Assembly: GCF_963664915.1 (NCBI RefSeq)
Contig: NZ_OY761810.1
Span: forward strand, 1,316,661-1,380,660
DNA: 64,000 bases
Direction of reading: 5' to 3'
Source of the DNA: an uncultured Caproiciproducens sp.
GTDB lineage: Bacteria > Bacillota > Clostridia > Oscillospirales > Acutalibacteraceae
Part shown: positions 1 to 7,013 of the stretch, one piece after another
How positions within the stretch are numbered: position 1 is the first letter of the stretch
Layout of the letters: the number at the start of each line of letters is the position of its first letter
Program-made: the position numbers and the translations under genes
Notes under the pieces: generated by a model
Database searches by the model: none
What the model was told of the DNA's origin: nothing
The model's input: only the letters and a program-made list of their open reading frames with translations

Positions 1-376
1 TGACATAGACTTTTTTGCTCAGCTGACGTTTGCCATTGGTGAAATGCATATTTCCCACATTGACTTCCTTTATGGGTACGCCGCCTTCCAGCAAGGTACG
101 CACAGCCGCCGGCGTTCTGCAAATAATGAAGATCTTTTGGCTTGGAGCTGCTTTACCAATGATATCAATGGTTTTTTGCAGAGTGAAGAAACGGATACCC
201 GCATTGGAAGATTCAGCAGTCATTGCCATTAGCTGCTGCTGTATTTCATCGTGCGCCACTTCGTCATCTGCGACCAAAAGCAGATTTGCACCGAGGGTCA
301 TAGTCCATGTGACTCCCACTTGGCCGTGTACCAAGCGGTTGTCAATTCTCGTCAATAGTATATTTGGATTGCCCAC
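1..376 (-). CDS. PTS EIIB, mannose/sorbose/GalNAc family (partial)
   Basis: This is the amino-terminal ~125 residues of a mannose-family phosphotransferase EIIB. Residues 10-19 read RIDNRLVHGQ, and His17 is the residue that accepts phosphate from EIIA and passes it to the incoming sugar. It is a cytoplasmic protein that docks on membrane EIIC/EIID partners. Family members are about 160 residues, so the last part of this gene and the rest of its operon lie beyond the left edge. I chose GTG at 376 as the start because GAGGGGTGA lies a few bases upstream and no ATG fits. A GntR gene diverges from it and is the likely regulator. The sugar is unknown; N-acetylgalactosamine-type systems are closest by eye. 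Confidence 0.88.
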   Translation of the reverse strand, partial: MGNPNILLTRIDNRLVHGQVGVTWTMTLGANLLLVADDEVAHDEIQQQLMAMTAESSNAGIRFFTLQKTIDIIGKAAPSQKIFIICRTPAAVRTLLEGGVPIKEVNVGNMHFTNGKRQLSKKVYV

Positions 377-448
377 TTAAAAATCACCCCTCATTCAATT
401 GTTTCGGATTTGTTAGATAAGTTTTAACACATCATGAATAGAAATACA

Positions 449-478
449 ATCATAATGGCTGTTTTTCAACCAGTTCAA
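449..478 (-). promoter_or_regulatory. sigma-A type promoter for the EIIB gene
   Basis: On the minus strand a TTGAAC -35 hexamer (473-478) and a TATGAT -10 hexamer (449-454) are 18 bp apart. They lie about 75 bp upstream of the EIIB start, inside the divergent EIIB/GntR intergenic region where the regulator would be expected to act. Confidence 0.5.
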
Positions 479-608
479 AAACAGGTCTCAATTTTAATTC
501 GATACCACTAGTACAATAGGTTCTTTTATGATAGAATAATAGCAGGGATTTTGTCTAATTTAACGATAGCCTTTTGAAAGCCCAAAAGATGGGAAAGGAG
601 TACATATC

Positions 609-1322
609 ATGTCAAATCTGCCACTGTATCAGGAACTGCATGATCACATTCTGCAATACATCAACAGCCATGAATATCCCGAAAACGGATTGCTTCCATC
701 GGAGCGTGACATGTGCCAGATGTATAAAGTCAGCCGGTCTACCATCCGGCAGGCGCTTGCTTTGTTGGAAGAGGAACACCTGATCTATACCATACATGGG
801 ATCGGTACATTTGTTAAACCAAAGATGTTCGAGCAAAGTCTTTCTCAGTTTTACACATTTACCGACGATCTAAAGAATAAGAATATATCCTTTCACAGTC
901 ATGTGATGAGCTGTGAACTGGTAACTCCCGGCCGCGGTCTTGCCCTGAAGCTTGGCGCTGAACGGAAAGAATCCTACCACAGGCTGGTGCGTCTTTGCTC
1001 CGCCCGTGACTATCCGCTGGTAATCGAAACCACCTACCTGCCTAAAAACCGTTTTGTGCATATTGATACGGAGACAGTGGAGAGGCTGTCACTCTATGAT
1101 TTCCTTAAAGCAAAGTACGGACTAAAAGTTGACCACGCGACTGAAACCTTTATCCCTATTTTGCCGGACTCCACACAGTGCGAGCTTTTGAAAATTTCTC
1201 CCAGAATTCCCTGTATTCTGTTGGAGCGTTTTAGCTACGAAGGGGACTGCCTGGTGGAGTACACTTCTTCCGTGGTGAGAGGCGACAAATATGTTTTCAA
1301 AATAGAGCTGAACAATCATTGA
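609..1322 (+). CDS. GntR/HutC-family transcriptional regulator
   Basis: This 237-residue protein has a GntR winged helix-turn-helix at about residues 6-72; the recognition region reads SERDMCQMYKVSRSTIRQAL. A UTRA effector-binding domain follows at about residues 90-230. Family members bind short palindromes and release DNA on binding a sugar phosphate. The gene diverges from the mannose-family PTS EIIB gene, so it most likely represses or controls that uptake operon and itself. GGGAAAGGAG precedes the ATG. Length and domain order are normal for the family. The effector cannot be named from sequence. Confidence 0.9.
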   Translation: MSNLPLYQELHDHILQYINSHEYPENGLLPSERDMCQMYKVSRSTIRQALALLEEEHLIYTIHGIGTFVKPKMFEQSLSQFYTFTDDLKNKNISFHSHVMSCELVTPGRGLALKLGAERKESYHRLVRLCSARDYPLVIETTYLPKNRFVHIDTETVERLSLYDFLKAKYGLKVDHATETFIPILPDSTQCELLKISPRIPCILLERFSYEGDCLVEYTSSVVRGDKYVFKIELNNH

Positions 1323-1449
1323 CGGATCATTCTGGAGGCGGGTGGGTCCCGCTGGTTTTACCGCGCTTTGATTGGTCCAGGCGCCGGACTGTGGGATGTC
1401 TGCAGAAAGCATGTTATTTTATTAAAACTTTCTAATTCAATAAAATAGC

Positions 1450-1478
1450 TTGACATTCATCGTAAAATTACATATAAT
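1450..1478 (+). promoter_or_regulatory. consensus sigma-A promoter upstream of tRNA-Pro
   Basis: TTGACA (1450-1455) and TATAAT (1473-1478) are both perfect hexamers with a 17-bp spacer. They lie about 100 bp upstream of the tRNA-Pro gene, which is the expected strength for a stable-RNA promoter. Confidence 0.8.
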
Positions 1479-1578
1479 AATAAGGCTGTCCGATGACGCG
1501 GGCACAAGTTAATCGCCCATTATAGTTAAAGCAATTAGCCGCACGGCATTGGAACGTCGCCGTGCATACCGTCAACAA

Positions 1579-1655
1579 CGAGGTGTAACTCAGCTTGGTA
1601 GAGTGCTTGGTTTGGGACCAAGATGCCGCAGGTTCGAACCCTGTCACCTCGACCA
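1579..1655 (+). tRNA. tRNA-Pro (TGG)
   Basis: The acceptor stem CGAGGTG pairs with CACCTCG, the anticodon loop TTTGGGA gives TGG, the T-arm contains GGTTCGAACC, and the CCA end is encoded at 1653-1655. Confidence 0.95.
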
Positions 1656-1675
1656 TCTTTATTTTGTCTTATATC

Positions 1676-1704
1676 TTGACAAATAAACTATAAAATGATA
1701 TATT
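1676..1704 (+). promoter_or_regulatory. sigma-A promoter upstream of tRNA-Thr
   Basis: TTGACA (1676-1681) and TATATT (1699-1704) are separated by 17 bp and end about 20 bp before tRNA-Thr. This suggests the tRNA has its own promoter rather than depending on read-through from tRNA-Pro. Confidence 0.7.
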
Positions 1705-1722
1705 ATTCGAGTGTTAAAAAAT

Positions 1723-1798
1723 GCTGGCGTAGCTCAGTTGGTAGAGCAGCTGATTTGTAATCAGCAGGTCGTAGGTTCAAGTCCTATTGCCAGCTCCA
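1723..1798 (+). tRNA. tRNA-Thr (TGT)
   Basis: The acceptor stem GCTGGCG pairs with TGCCAGC using one G-U pair. The anticodon stem GCTGA/TCAGC encloses TTTGTAA, giving anticodon TGT. The CCA end is encoded. Confidence 0.95.
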
Positions 1799-1860
1799 TT
1801 TATTAATAAGCGCAAATTTAGGATATAAATGTTTAAATTGTGCATTATTATATAGTACAT

Positions 1861-1945
1861 GGGAGAGTTCCCGAGTGGCCAAAGGGGGCAGACTGTAAAT
1901 CTGTTGCTTATAGCTTCGATGGTCCGAATCCATCCTCTCCCACCA
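1861..1945 (+). tRNA. tRNA-Tyr (GTA)
   Basis: This is an 85-nt class II tRNA with a long variable arm. The acceptor stem GGGAGAG pairs with CTCTCCC, the loop CTGTAAA gives anticodon GTA, and the CCA end is encoded. Confidence 0.93.
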
Positions 1946-1958
1946 AATTAGATAGATT

Positions 1959-1990
1959 AGGAGAAAGAGAATTGCTCTTTCTCCTGTTTG
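1959..1990 (+). terminator. terminator after the tRNA cluster
   Basis: An 11-bp perfect stem, AGGAGAAAGAG/CTCTTTCTCCT, encloses a 5-nt loop and is followed by a short T-rich stretch. It closes the tRNA-Tyr transcript. Confidence 0.7.
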
Positions 1991-2367
1991 TCGAATAATT
2001 ATATATTTATTTAATTACCTAGCTCTTTCGAGAACCTGTCCAATGCGGTGATGCGTTCAAGACAGAAGTATCATTGTTTGTTGGTTAGGTCATCGCCGTC
2101 AATCAGCCACGATTGATTTCCGCATGCAGTATATCGCAAATGCGCCTGTGCGGGCTATGCGGTTTCTTGTGTTACACTATGATTTCAGCAATCGGTGTGA
2201 ACGATTGTTTTGAAATATTTGTCCATGTGCGCTAACCTCGCGCAGTGGCCGAGAACAGTCACATTAAGCCTTGCTTTTACGAAGCGCTCATGCCCTTTAC
2301 GAGGCTGAGCGCTTTTTTGCGCCTAACTTCAGATAATAGTGGCTATTTCACAAAGTTTACTGTTTGC
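1991..2367. other. intergenic stretch without a convincing gene
   Basis: No open frame here has a ribosome site or a recognisable protein. The only clear structure is a terminator-like hairpin at 2282-2318. It may be decayed mobile DNA at the edge of the accessory block, but I cannot identify its origin. Confidence 0.5.
2282..2318 (+). terminator. isolated rho-independent terminator
   Basis: The arms AAGCGCTCA and TGAGCGCTT flank a 15-nt loop and are followed by a run of T. No plus-strand gene lies directly upstream, so this may be the surviving 3' end of a lost transcript. Confidence 0.55.
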
Positions 2368-2658
2368 TCATTTAGCGAAGATACCTCGCAAATAATATTT
2401 TGTCTCTTTAGCAACATAATCAGATTTGTAATACTGTAGGCCGACATAATTTATAGTTGGTTTATTTCCCTTTGAGCCTTCGGTGTAAACGTGCATTTTA
2501 TAGCTATCTACCATTACAAATGTTCCATTAGGCTTTATCAACTTGGCTTCTTTTGTCAACGTGATCTGATTGTAAATTGTCATGCCCATCAAGAGCAAGG
2601 CAACGGAGCCAATAGTATACAAAAGTATCTTTATTATAATCTTCTTTATTCTTCTCAT
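2368..2658 (-). pseudogene. 5' fragment of an alpha/beta-hydrolase gene
   Basis: From ATG at 2658 the frame encodes a basic start, one membrane anchor at about residues 5-26, and then residues (IKPNGTFVMVDSYKMHVYTE) that match the entry strands of membrane-anchored alpha/beta-hydrolases. The family normally continues for about 300 residues through the nucleophile elbow and a His-Asp dyad. Here the frame leaves the family pattern after KPTI and stops at ~97 residues, so no catalytic residue is present. A GGAG ribosome site is still recognisable. The fragment overlaps, in another frame, the tail of the DUF5412-like gene, which points to a deletion joining the two. Confidence 0.6.
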
Positions 2659-3139
2659 ATGACGCTCCAAAAGATGTCGCTTCATTAGACCACGTTGATG
2701 TAGACCAATCTCTACGATAATCATAACGACGATTTATATTGACGGAAATACCGTTTATGTTGACATTCTCTTCGTCAAGCCATGTAACGTCGATCCAGTT
2801 TCCAAGAGTAATACCGTTGATTGGTTTCTCTTTGATACTGTTGCTGCTTATTTTTTGCCAAAAGATTGTTTTTGAATCTTCGGTATAGCCTTTTCCTTTA
2901 GCCCACATGCCCACTGTGCCCATAATATAAGCAATATCGCTATCTTCTGTGGTTTTATAAATGTAGACTCCGACTGAGTGTTTTTTGTCAGGAGATTCTA
3001 TGGATCTTGATAAGAATACATATTTGAAAGGGCTGATATCAATCATATAATAGGTGTTGTAAATGTATTTCCAAATAGAAAATACACCCGCAAGCAAAAC
3101 AATGGAGGCAAAAATTATTATGACCTTTTTGTTTTTCAT
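2528..3139 (-). CDS. DUF5412-like membrane-anchored protein with a read-through tail
   Basis: The 203-residue product starts with a single membrane anchor (residues ~5-24). A ~115-residue exported region follows, with the ESPDKKHSVGVYIY and WIDVTWLDEENVNINGI patterns seen in DUF5412 proteins. The function of this family is unknown. Family resemblance ends near residue 140. The last ~60 residues are encoded by the upstream region and start of the overlapping alpha/beta-hydrolase fragment in a different frame, so they look like read-through after loss of the natural stop. It lies in a minus-strand block of unrelated accessory genes. The family assignment is by eye. Confidence 0.6.
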   Translation of the reverse strand: MKNKKVIIIFASIVLLAGVFSIWKYIYNTYYMIDISPFKYVFLSRSIESPDKKHSVGVYIYKTTEDSDIAYIMGTVGMWAKGKGYTEDSKTIFWQKISSNSIKEKPINGITLGNWIDVTWLDEENVNINGISVNINRRYDYRRDWSTSTWSNEATSFGASYEKNKEDYNKDTFVYYWLRCLALDGHDNLQSDHVDKRSQVDKA

Positions 3140-3282
3140 GTTTCGCCATCACTCCTGTTATTATAAATAATTAGATTATGCCCCCACTGAACGTCATAAA
3201 CAAACTGGGAAGCTCGTTTTTCCCTCTGCGTTGCCAAGTGTGCTCACAATGGGAATTCAATAAGTGGGCGGCAGTCAATGAA

Positions 3283-4551
3283 TTATACGATAATTTGCAA
3301 TTCGTGAACAATACCGTCTAGAAAGAGAGAAACCTTATTTCGGTCTGACTGTGTTCCATACAGATTGACACTTAACGTTGCCTCATCATCAAAAGTTGAA
3401 ACAGCTAATTGAAAATATGGGGCATATTTGATAGAACCGGTCATATAGGCTTCAGCAATTTTGGATCTTCCGAAAGTAAGGCGTGATTTTTCAAGTACCC
3501 CAATGTTGGTAAAAGCAATCGGTGCATTGGAAAAGCTTTTATCAACAATTTTTTTTGCCATTTTGTATGGTAATATATCAAAAACCTTTTCCAACAAAGT
3601 AATGCTTTTCAAACAAGAAGTGCTTGATTTTTCTCTGTTCATAGCTTGCTTTACTTTGTCAAGCGTCTGATCGAACGCTGCGCCGATCTCCTGCCCAATA
3701 TTGCAAGAAAGATTTGTACATAAGTTGCAGATGCCTTCCGCTTTGTGGCTAACGAGGTATTTCCTTAAATCCACTGTGCATGGTATGGTGACGGCATAAC
3801 CAAATTTTTTATAAAGGCTACGGATATAAGCCGAAAGGAAAAGATCATTTACGGTAGCGTTATGCTTTTTCACATATGTTTTGAGTTGGCAAAACATATC
3901 GTGCGGAATCTTCCTTTGCTCGATAAAAGGGTTTTTCAGGTCTCCAATAAGTTCAAATGCAGCGGGATCATGAATGGACATGTTGTTTTTGCTTGATATA
4001 ACTTTCAATTTGTCGTACATGGAAAAAGCTTTAAACACCTGACATATTCTGCGGCTGCCAGACGTCTGTGCGCAATAATCAGGGTTTTCTTCAAGATTTG
4101 AGTAAATGTCGCTCAATAAGTACAAATAATCTTTGAAACCTGCGGCGTCGCATAACATGTGATTCATCAAGACAACCAAAGTGTCATTATCTCCGTTGCG
4201 AATTACCTGTAATTTTACCTGAGGGCCAACGAAAGCGTCTATTTCTGTACAGATAAAATCATTGACCCTTTTATCCGTTTCATCAGTTTCTGAACAGGTG
4301 ACTATTTCTTTTGCGGTATAACTGCCGTCCTTCCATAAAGGACGGCTTTCTGACTCGGTGAATCTGCATGCGATCAGTGGAAAGACGTCGGCGGAAAGAT
4401 TAACGGCTGTTTTCAATTGTTCCACATCGATTTTTCCTGAAAACTCTGCAGCAAAATGCAACATATGGTCATTGATCTTTTTTACCTTAAAAAGATACTG
4501 CAAAATATCCCAGGCTTCAGCTTGAAAACTGATATTGCGCTTATCTACCAT
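3283..4551 (-). CDS. condensation/alcohol-acetyltransferase-like protein
   Basis: This 422-residue protein has the fold signature of the chloramphenicol-acetyltransferase/NRPS-condensation superfamily. The catalytic HxxxD motif is visible as HMLCDAAG at about residues 131-138, and the carboxyl-terminal region carries the family-type TFDDEATLSVNLYG strand. Enzymes of this kind transfer acyl groups from thioesters to alcohols or amines. It is a free-standing single domain without carrier or adenylation partners nearby, so an alcohol O-acyltransferase or phthiocerol-type role is more likely than peptide synthesis. GAGAAGG precedes the ATG. The substrate is unknown. Confidence 0.7.
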   Translation of the reverse strand: MVDKRNISFQAEAWDILQYLFKVKKINDHMLHFAAEFSGKIDVEQLKTAVNLSADVFPLIACRFTESESRPLWKDGSYTAKEIVTCSETDETDKRVNDFICTEIDAFVGPQVKLQVIRNGDNDTLVVLMNHMLCDAAGFKDYLYLLSDIYSNLEENPDYCAQTSGSRRICQVFKAFSMYDKLKVISSKNNMSIHDPAAFELIGDLKNPFIEQRKIPHDMFCQLKTYVKKHNATVNDLFLSAYIRSLYKKFGYAVTIPCTVDLRKYLVSHKAEGICNLCTNLSCNIGQEIGAAFDQTLDKVKQAMNREKSSTSCLKSITLLEKVFDILPYKMAKKIVDKSFSNAPIAFTNIGVLEKSRLTFGRSKIAEAYMTGSIKYAPYFQLAVSTFDDEATLSVNLYGTQSDRNKVSLFLDGIVHELQIIV

Positions 4552-4589
4552 TCATCTATACCTTCTCAACAATCCAATTTTATAAATGA

Positions 4590-4805
4590 TTAGATCTGAC
4601 GGATGTGCGTGGCGACGGCGGTAACCGGTTTGTCCTTCAGCTTTTTTACTTCGTCGTAAATGTTGCAAATACCGAGGCCGGTGTCAATCAGAAGACTGCA
4701 CTTAGACCCATTCAGAAGATAGCAGTGAGTTTCTTCCCAATGCCGATATTCGCTAATAATGTATGTATCTGCGTCTATGCTGTCTTTTGTAAACCAATCG
4801 CTCAT
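4590..4805 (-). pseudogene. 5' fragment of an MBL-fold metallohydrolase gene
   Basis: A good ribosome site (GAAGGGC) and ATG open a frame of 71 residues that matches the start of metallo-beta-lactamase-fold hydrolases, including the SLLIDTGLGI strand. The frame stops right after VTAVATHI, exactly where the zinc-binding HxHxDH motif should begin. The product therefore lacks every metal ligand and ~150-200 residues of the domain. The break joins a sequence (ATCTAATCATTTATAA on the minus strand) that recurs at other gene boundaries in this block. Confidence 0.75.
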
Positions 4806-4919
4806 ATGGTTAGCCCTTCTAAATATTTATAATTCTGTTGTATTAATAATCAGACTCAATTTTCTTTGCAGAGTGTAACCAAAGGAACGCTGATCATCTT
4901 ACCGAGCTTCCATGGTTGC

Positions 4920-5513
4920 TCATTTTGTACATTCGTTTATAAAGCTGGTAATAGATTCTTCAGCACGCTTTGACTGCTGAATATTGAAATGTTTAGAGTA
5001 GGAATCTATAAAACCATGTTCAGCATCAAATTCAATGATATGTAAATGTTGTTTATCTCTAAGTTGGGAAATCAATGCATGCACATCGAAAGTATATTCC
5101 TTTGCAAATAGTAACAGCGTTGGACAGGTAGGGTTTAAATCAGTATAGTCCCTTATACGTGAGCCATAGCAAGCCACAATCCCACTACACAATGGATTTT
5201 CACAGCATCTCCATGCAATAGTTGCGCCTACACTAAAACCGATAATAAATACATTATCATATTTATCTTTTAGTTGAGTGACAAAGTTGCTAATTATTTT
5301 ATACACTTCAAACCCGACGTTCTTCGTAAAAAAATCATAAGCTTCTAAGGACTCTTCATATGAAAACGGGGGCCTATCAATCATGTTGGGACAAAAAACA
5401 TCGTAACCGGCTTTCCGAAATTTTTGACATTGCTCTTTTACGAATTGATTAACTCCATATATTTCATGAAGTGCAATAATTACCTGGTTGCTGTTTCCCG
5501 ATTTTCTATCCAA
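4920..5513 (-). CDS. dienelactone hydrolase family protein
   Basis: This alpha/beta-hydrolase matches the dienelactone hydrolase family: the first strand reads VIIALHEIYGVNQF, the nucleophile elbow is GFSVGA with serine where classical enzymes have cysteine, and the acid and His positions appear in KEYTFDV and AEHGF. It would hydrolyse a small ester or lactone in the cytoplasm. I prefer TTG at 5513, which has AGGTGAGG about 8 nt upstream and gives 197 residues of normal family length; GTG at 5579 keeps the frame but has no ribosome site. The ~300 bases beyond it toward 5840 show no other gene. Confidence 0.78.
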   Translation of the reverse strand: MDRKSGNSNQVIIALHEIYGVNQFVKEQCQKFRKAGYDVFCPNMIDRPPFSYEESLEAYDFFTKNVGFEVYKIISNFVTQLKDKYDNVFIIGFSVGATIAWRCCENPLCSGIVACYGSRIRDYTDLNPTCPTLLLFAKEYTFDVHALISQLRDKQHLHIIEFDAEHGFIDSYSKHFNIQQSKRAEESITSFINECTK

Positions 5514-5839
5514 TACTTTTACCTCACCTAAATATAAAAATAATTTTCTTGTAAACTTCTTTGAGTTTTGGCAAGTCACTGATGACAGCTAATCGTAATT
5601 CCATTATCGCATTGACCTCTCGCGATTTTATTCTGGTTTCTTATTATTTTCCAACTCCTTTCTTCTGCTATTGAACATTATCAAATATTTTGTTTGCTAA
5701 CAAAGGATTATTAGTAAACTATCTCAAACGATATATTTGTAAGATTAAAAGGCTTGTACTTAACCTATATGCTATTTTCAATCGTTTCTAGCATGGAATG
5801 AATATTGCATTGTTTACCCTGAATCTCCAAGATTTTCTT

Positions 5840-6097
5840 TTAGTCTAGCATCGAAATTTTTTTTGCATGGGACAGCTTTTTCAAGGCTCCTTCACGTTTT
5901 AAAGCCTCGCTTTTTGTCTCAAAGCTCTCTTCATAAACAAGCTCGACAGGCAGGCGTGAACGAGTATATTTCGCACCCCTGCCACTGTTGTGCACAGCAG
6001 TGCGGCGGAAGAGGTCGGTTGTGTAGCCGCAGTAAATTGTACCATCAGCGCACCGCAGCATATATGCATAATGTTTGGGGGCTTTCACAATTTTCAT
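5840..6097 (-). CDS. GIY-YIG nuclease superfamily protein (UPF0213/YhbQ type)
   Basis: The ~85-residue core contains the GIY-YIG elements as HYAYMLRCADGTIYCGYTTD, followed by FRRTAVHN and the conserved E of SEALKREGALKK. Short stand-alone members such as YhbQ/YazA are nucleases thought to act on branched or damaged DNA. I placed the start at ATG 6097, which follows an AAGAG sequence and matches the usual family length. An in-frame ATG at 6181 would add 28 residues with no family match. Confidence 0.82.
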   Translation of the reverse strand: MKIVKAPKHYAYMLRCADGTIYCGYTTDLFRRTAVHNSGRGAKYTRSRLPVELVYEESFETKSEALKREGALKKLSHAKKISMLD

Positions 6098-6214
6098 AGT
6101 AAATCTCTTTTTCATAAGTATCTGTACGCCAGGTAGATTTGCCTTTGCTGGCATTCTTTTGTAACTGCGTATTGTGTTCATGATCCAAAGTTTAAATTGT
6201 GTAAAAAGTTGTCA

Positions 6215-6628
6215 TTAAAGAGTTTTTGTAAAGTAATGACGTTTTCCTGTAACAGGATATTCTTCTAATACAAACACTTCCTTGTATCCGTACTTTTTAT
6301 AAAACGTAGGCGCCTGAAAACTAAAGGTATCCAAAAATGCATACTTACACCCTCGCTCTTTAGCCGTTTCTTCTGCCTGTTTTAAAATTTGACTGCCAAT
6401 ATTCTGTCCTCGTAGTTCTTCGCTTACCCACAAAAATTTTACAGACAGCCAATAACCGTGTGTGTCGCCTATCAGCCCCGCAACTTTTTTGCCTGTTTCA
6501 TCTTGAAGATATATACCCAAATCCTTTGGATGTTTATCTTCAATTCTTTCTAGATTATATTCCAACAAACCCTCAAAAATAATTTTCTTATCTTTTTCAT
6601 TAATCTTATCAGTTATTTCGAAATTCAT
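6215..6628 (-). CDS. GNAT-family N-acetyltransferase
   Basis: The 137-residue protein is a single GNAT domain. The acetyl-CoA-binding motif A is visible as VSEELRGQNIGSQILKQAEE (about residues 72-91), with the QAPTFYKKYGY helix-strand pair near the carboxyl end. It would transfer an acetyl group to an amine of unknown identity. TAGGAGAG precedes the ATG. It sits in the minus-strand accessory block between the GIY-YIG and zinc-ribbon genes, with no sign of a shared pathway. Confidence 0.85.
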   Translation of the reverse strand: MNFEITDKINEKDKKIIFEGLLEYNLERIEDKHPKDLGIYLQDETGKKVAGLIGDTHGYWLSVKFLWVSEELRGQNIGSQILKQAEETAKERGCKYAFLDTFSFQAPTFYKKYGYKEVFVLEEYPVTGKRHYFTKTL

Positions 6629-6684
6629 TATTTTTACTCTCCTAGTTTGTTTATACGTCTTCCCGTTTTGCTCATAATGATTAA

Positions 6685-6909
6685 CTAAAATCGTGTTATC
6701 GGATTTTTATAATCAAAAATCACAAGTCCACAATTTTTACAGATATACCCTTGAAAATCATTAGAAGAAAAAGTTTTTCTTGCTATCATAACATCTTCAG
6801 GGTCTTTTGAGTTTAAGGAAAATTTATGCCTTTGTTTGTTAAATGCAATGAGGTTTCCTGTTTGCAAATATCCTGATTGCATTTCATTATTGCAGTTGGG
6901 ACAGTTCAT
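6685..6909 (-). CDS. small zinc-ribbon protein (DUF6487-like)
   Basis: The ~74-residue protein carries two CxxC knuckles, CPNC near the start and CKNC near residue 57, with NEMQSGYL after the first pair. This arrangement is typical of a small family of clostridial zinc ribbons of unknown role. The second of two adjacent ATG codons (6909) is better spaced from the GGAGGG ribosome site. The sequence upstream of this gene shares a repeat with the sequence upstream of the DUF5412-like gene. Confidence 0.7.
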   Translation of the reverse strand: MNCPNCNNEMQSGYLQTGNLIAFNKQRHKFSLNSKDPEDVMIARKTFSSNDFQGYICKNCGLVIFDYKNPITRF

Positions 6910-7013
6910 CATATCCCTCCAATCATTATATAAATCACTAGATTGTGTTCCCCATGAATATCATAAACATTGTGCTCACATAAGGAACAGTCCGCTCGCA
7001 CTAATTTATAATT

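Noticed and set aside
1468-1656. Minus-strand open frame containing TGFEPAASWSQT
   Set aside because: It is antisense to tRNA-Pro, a well-known spurious protein pattern; no ribosome site.
3161-7000. Integron cassette array with classical attC sites
   Set aside because: The repeated boundary sequence was tested against the RYYYAAC/GTTRRRY layout by eye and does not clearly fit. No integrase gene is in the window, so only the repeat is reported.
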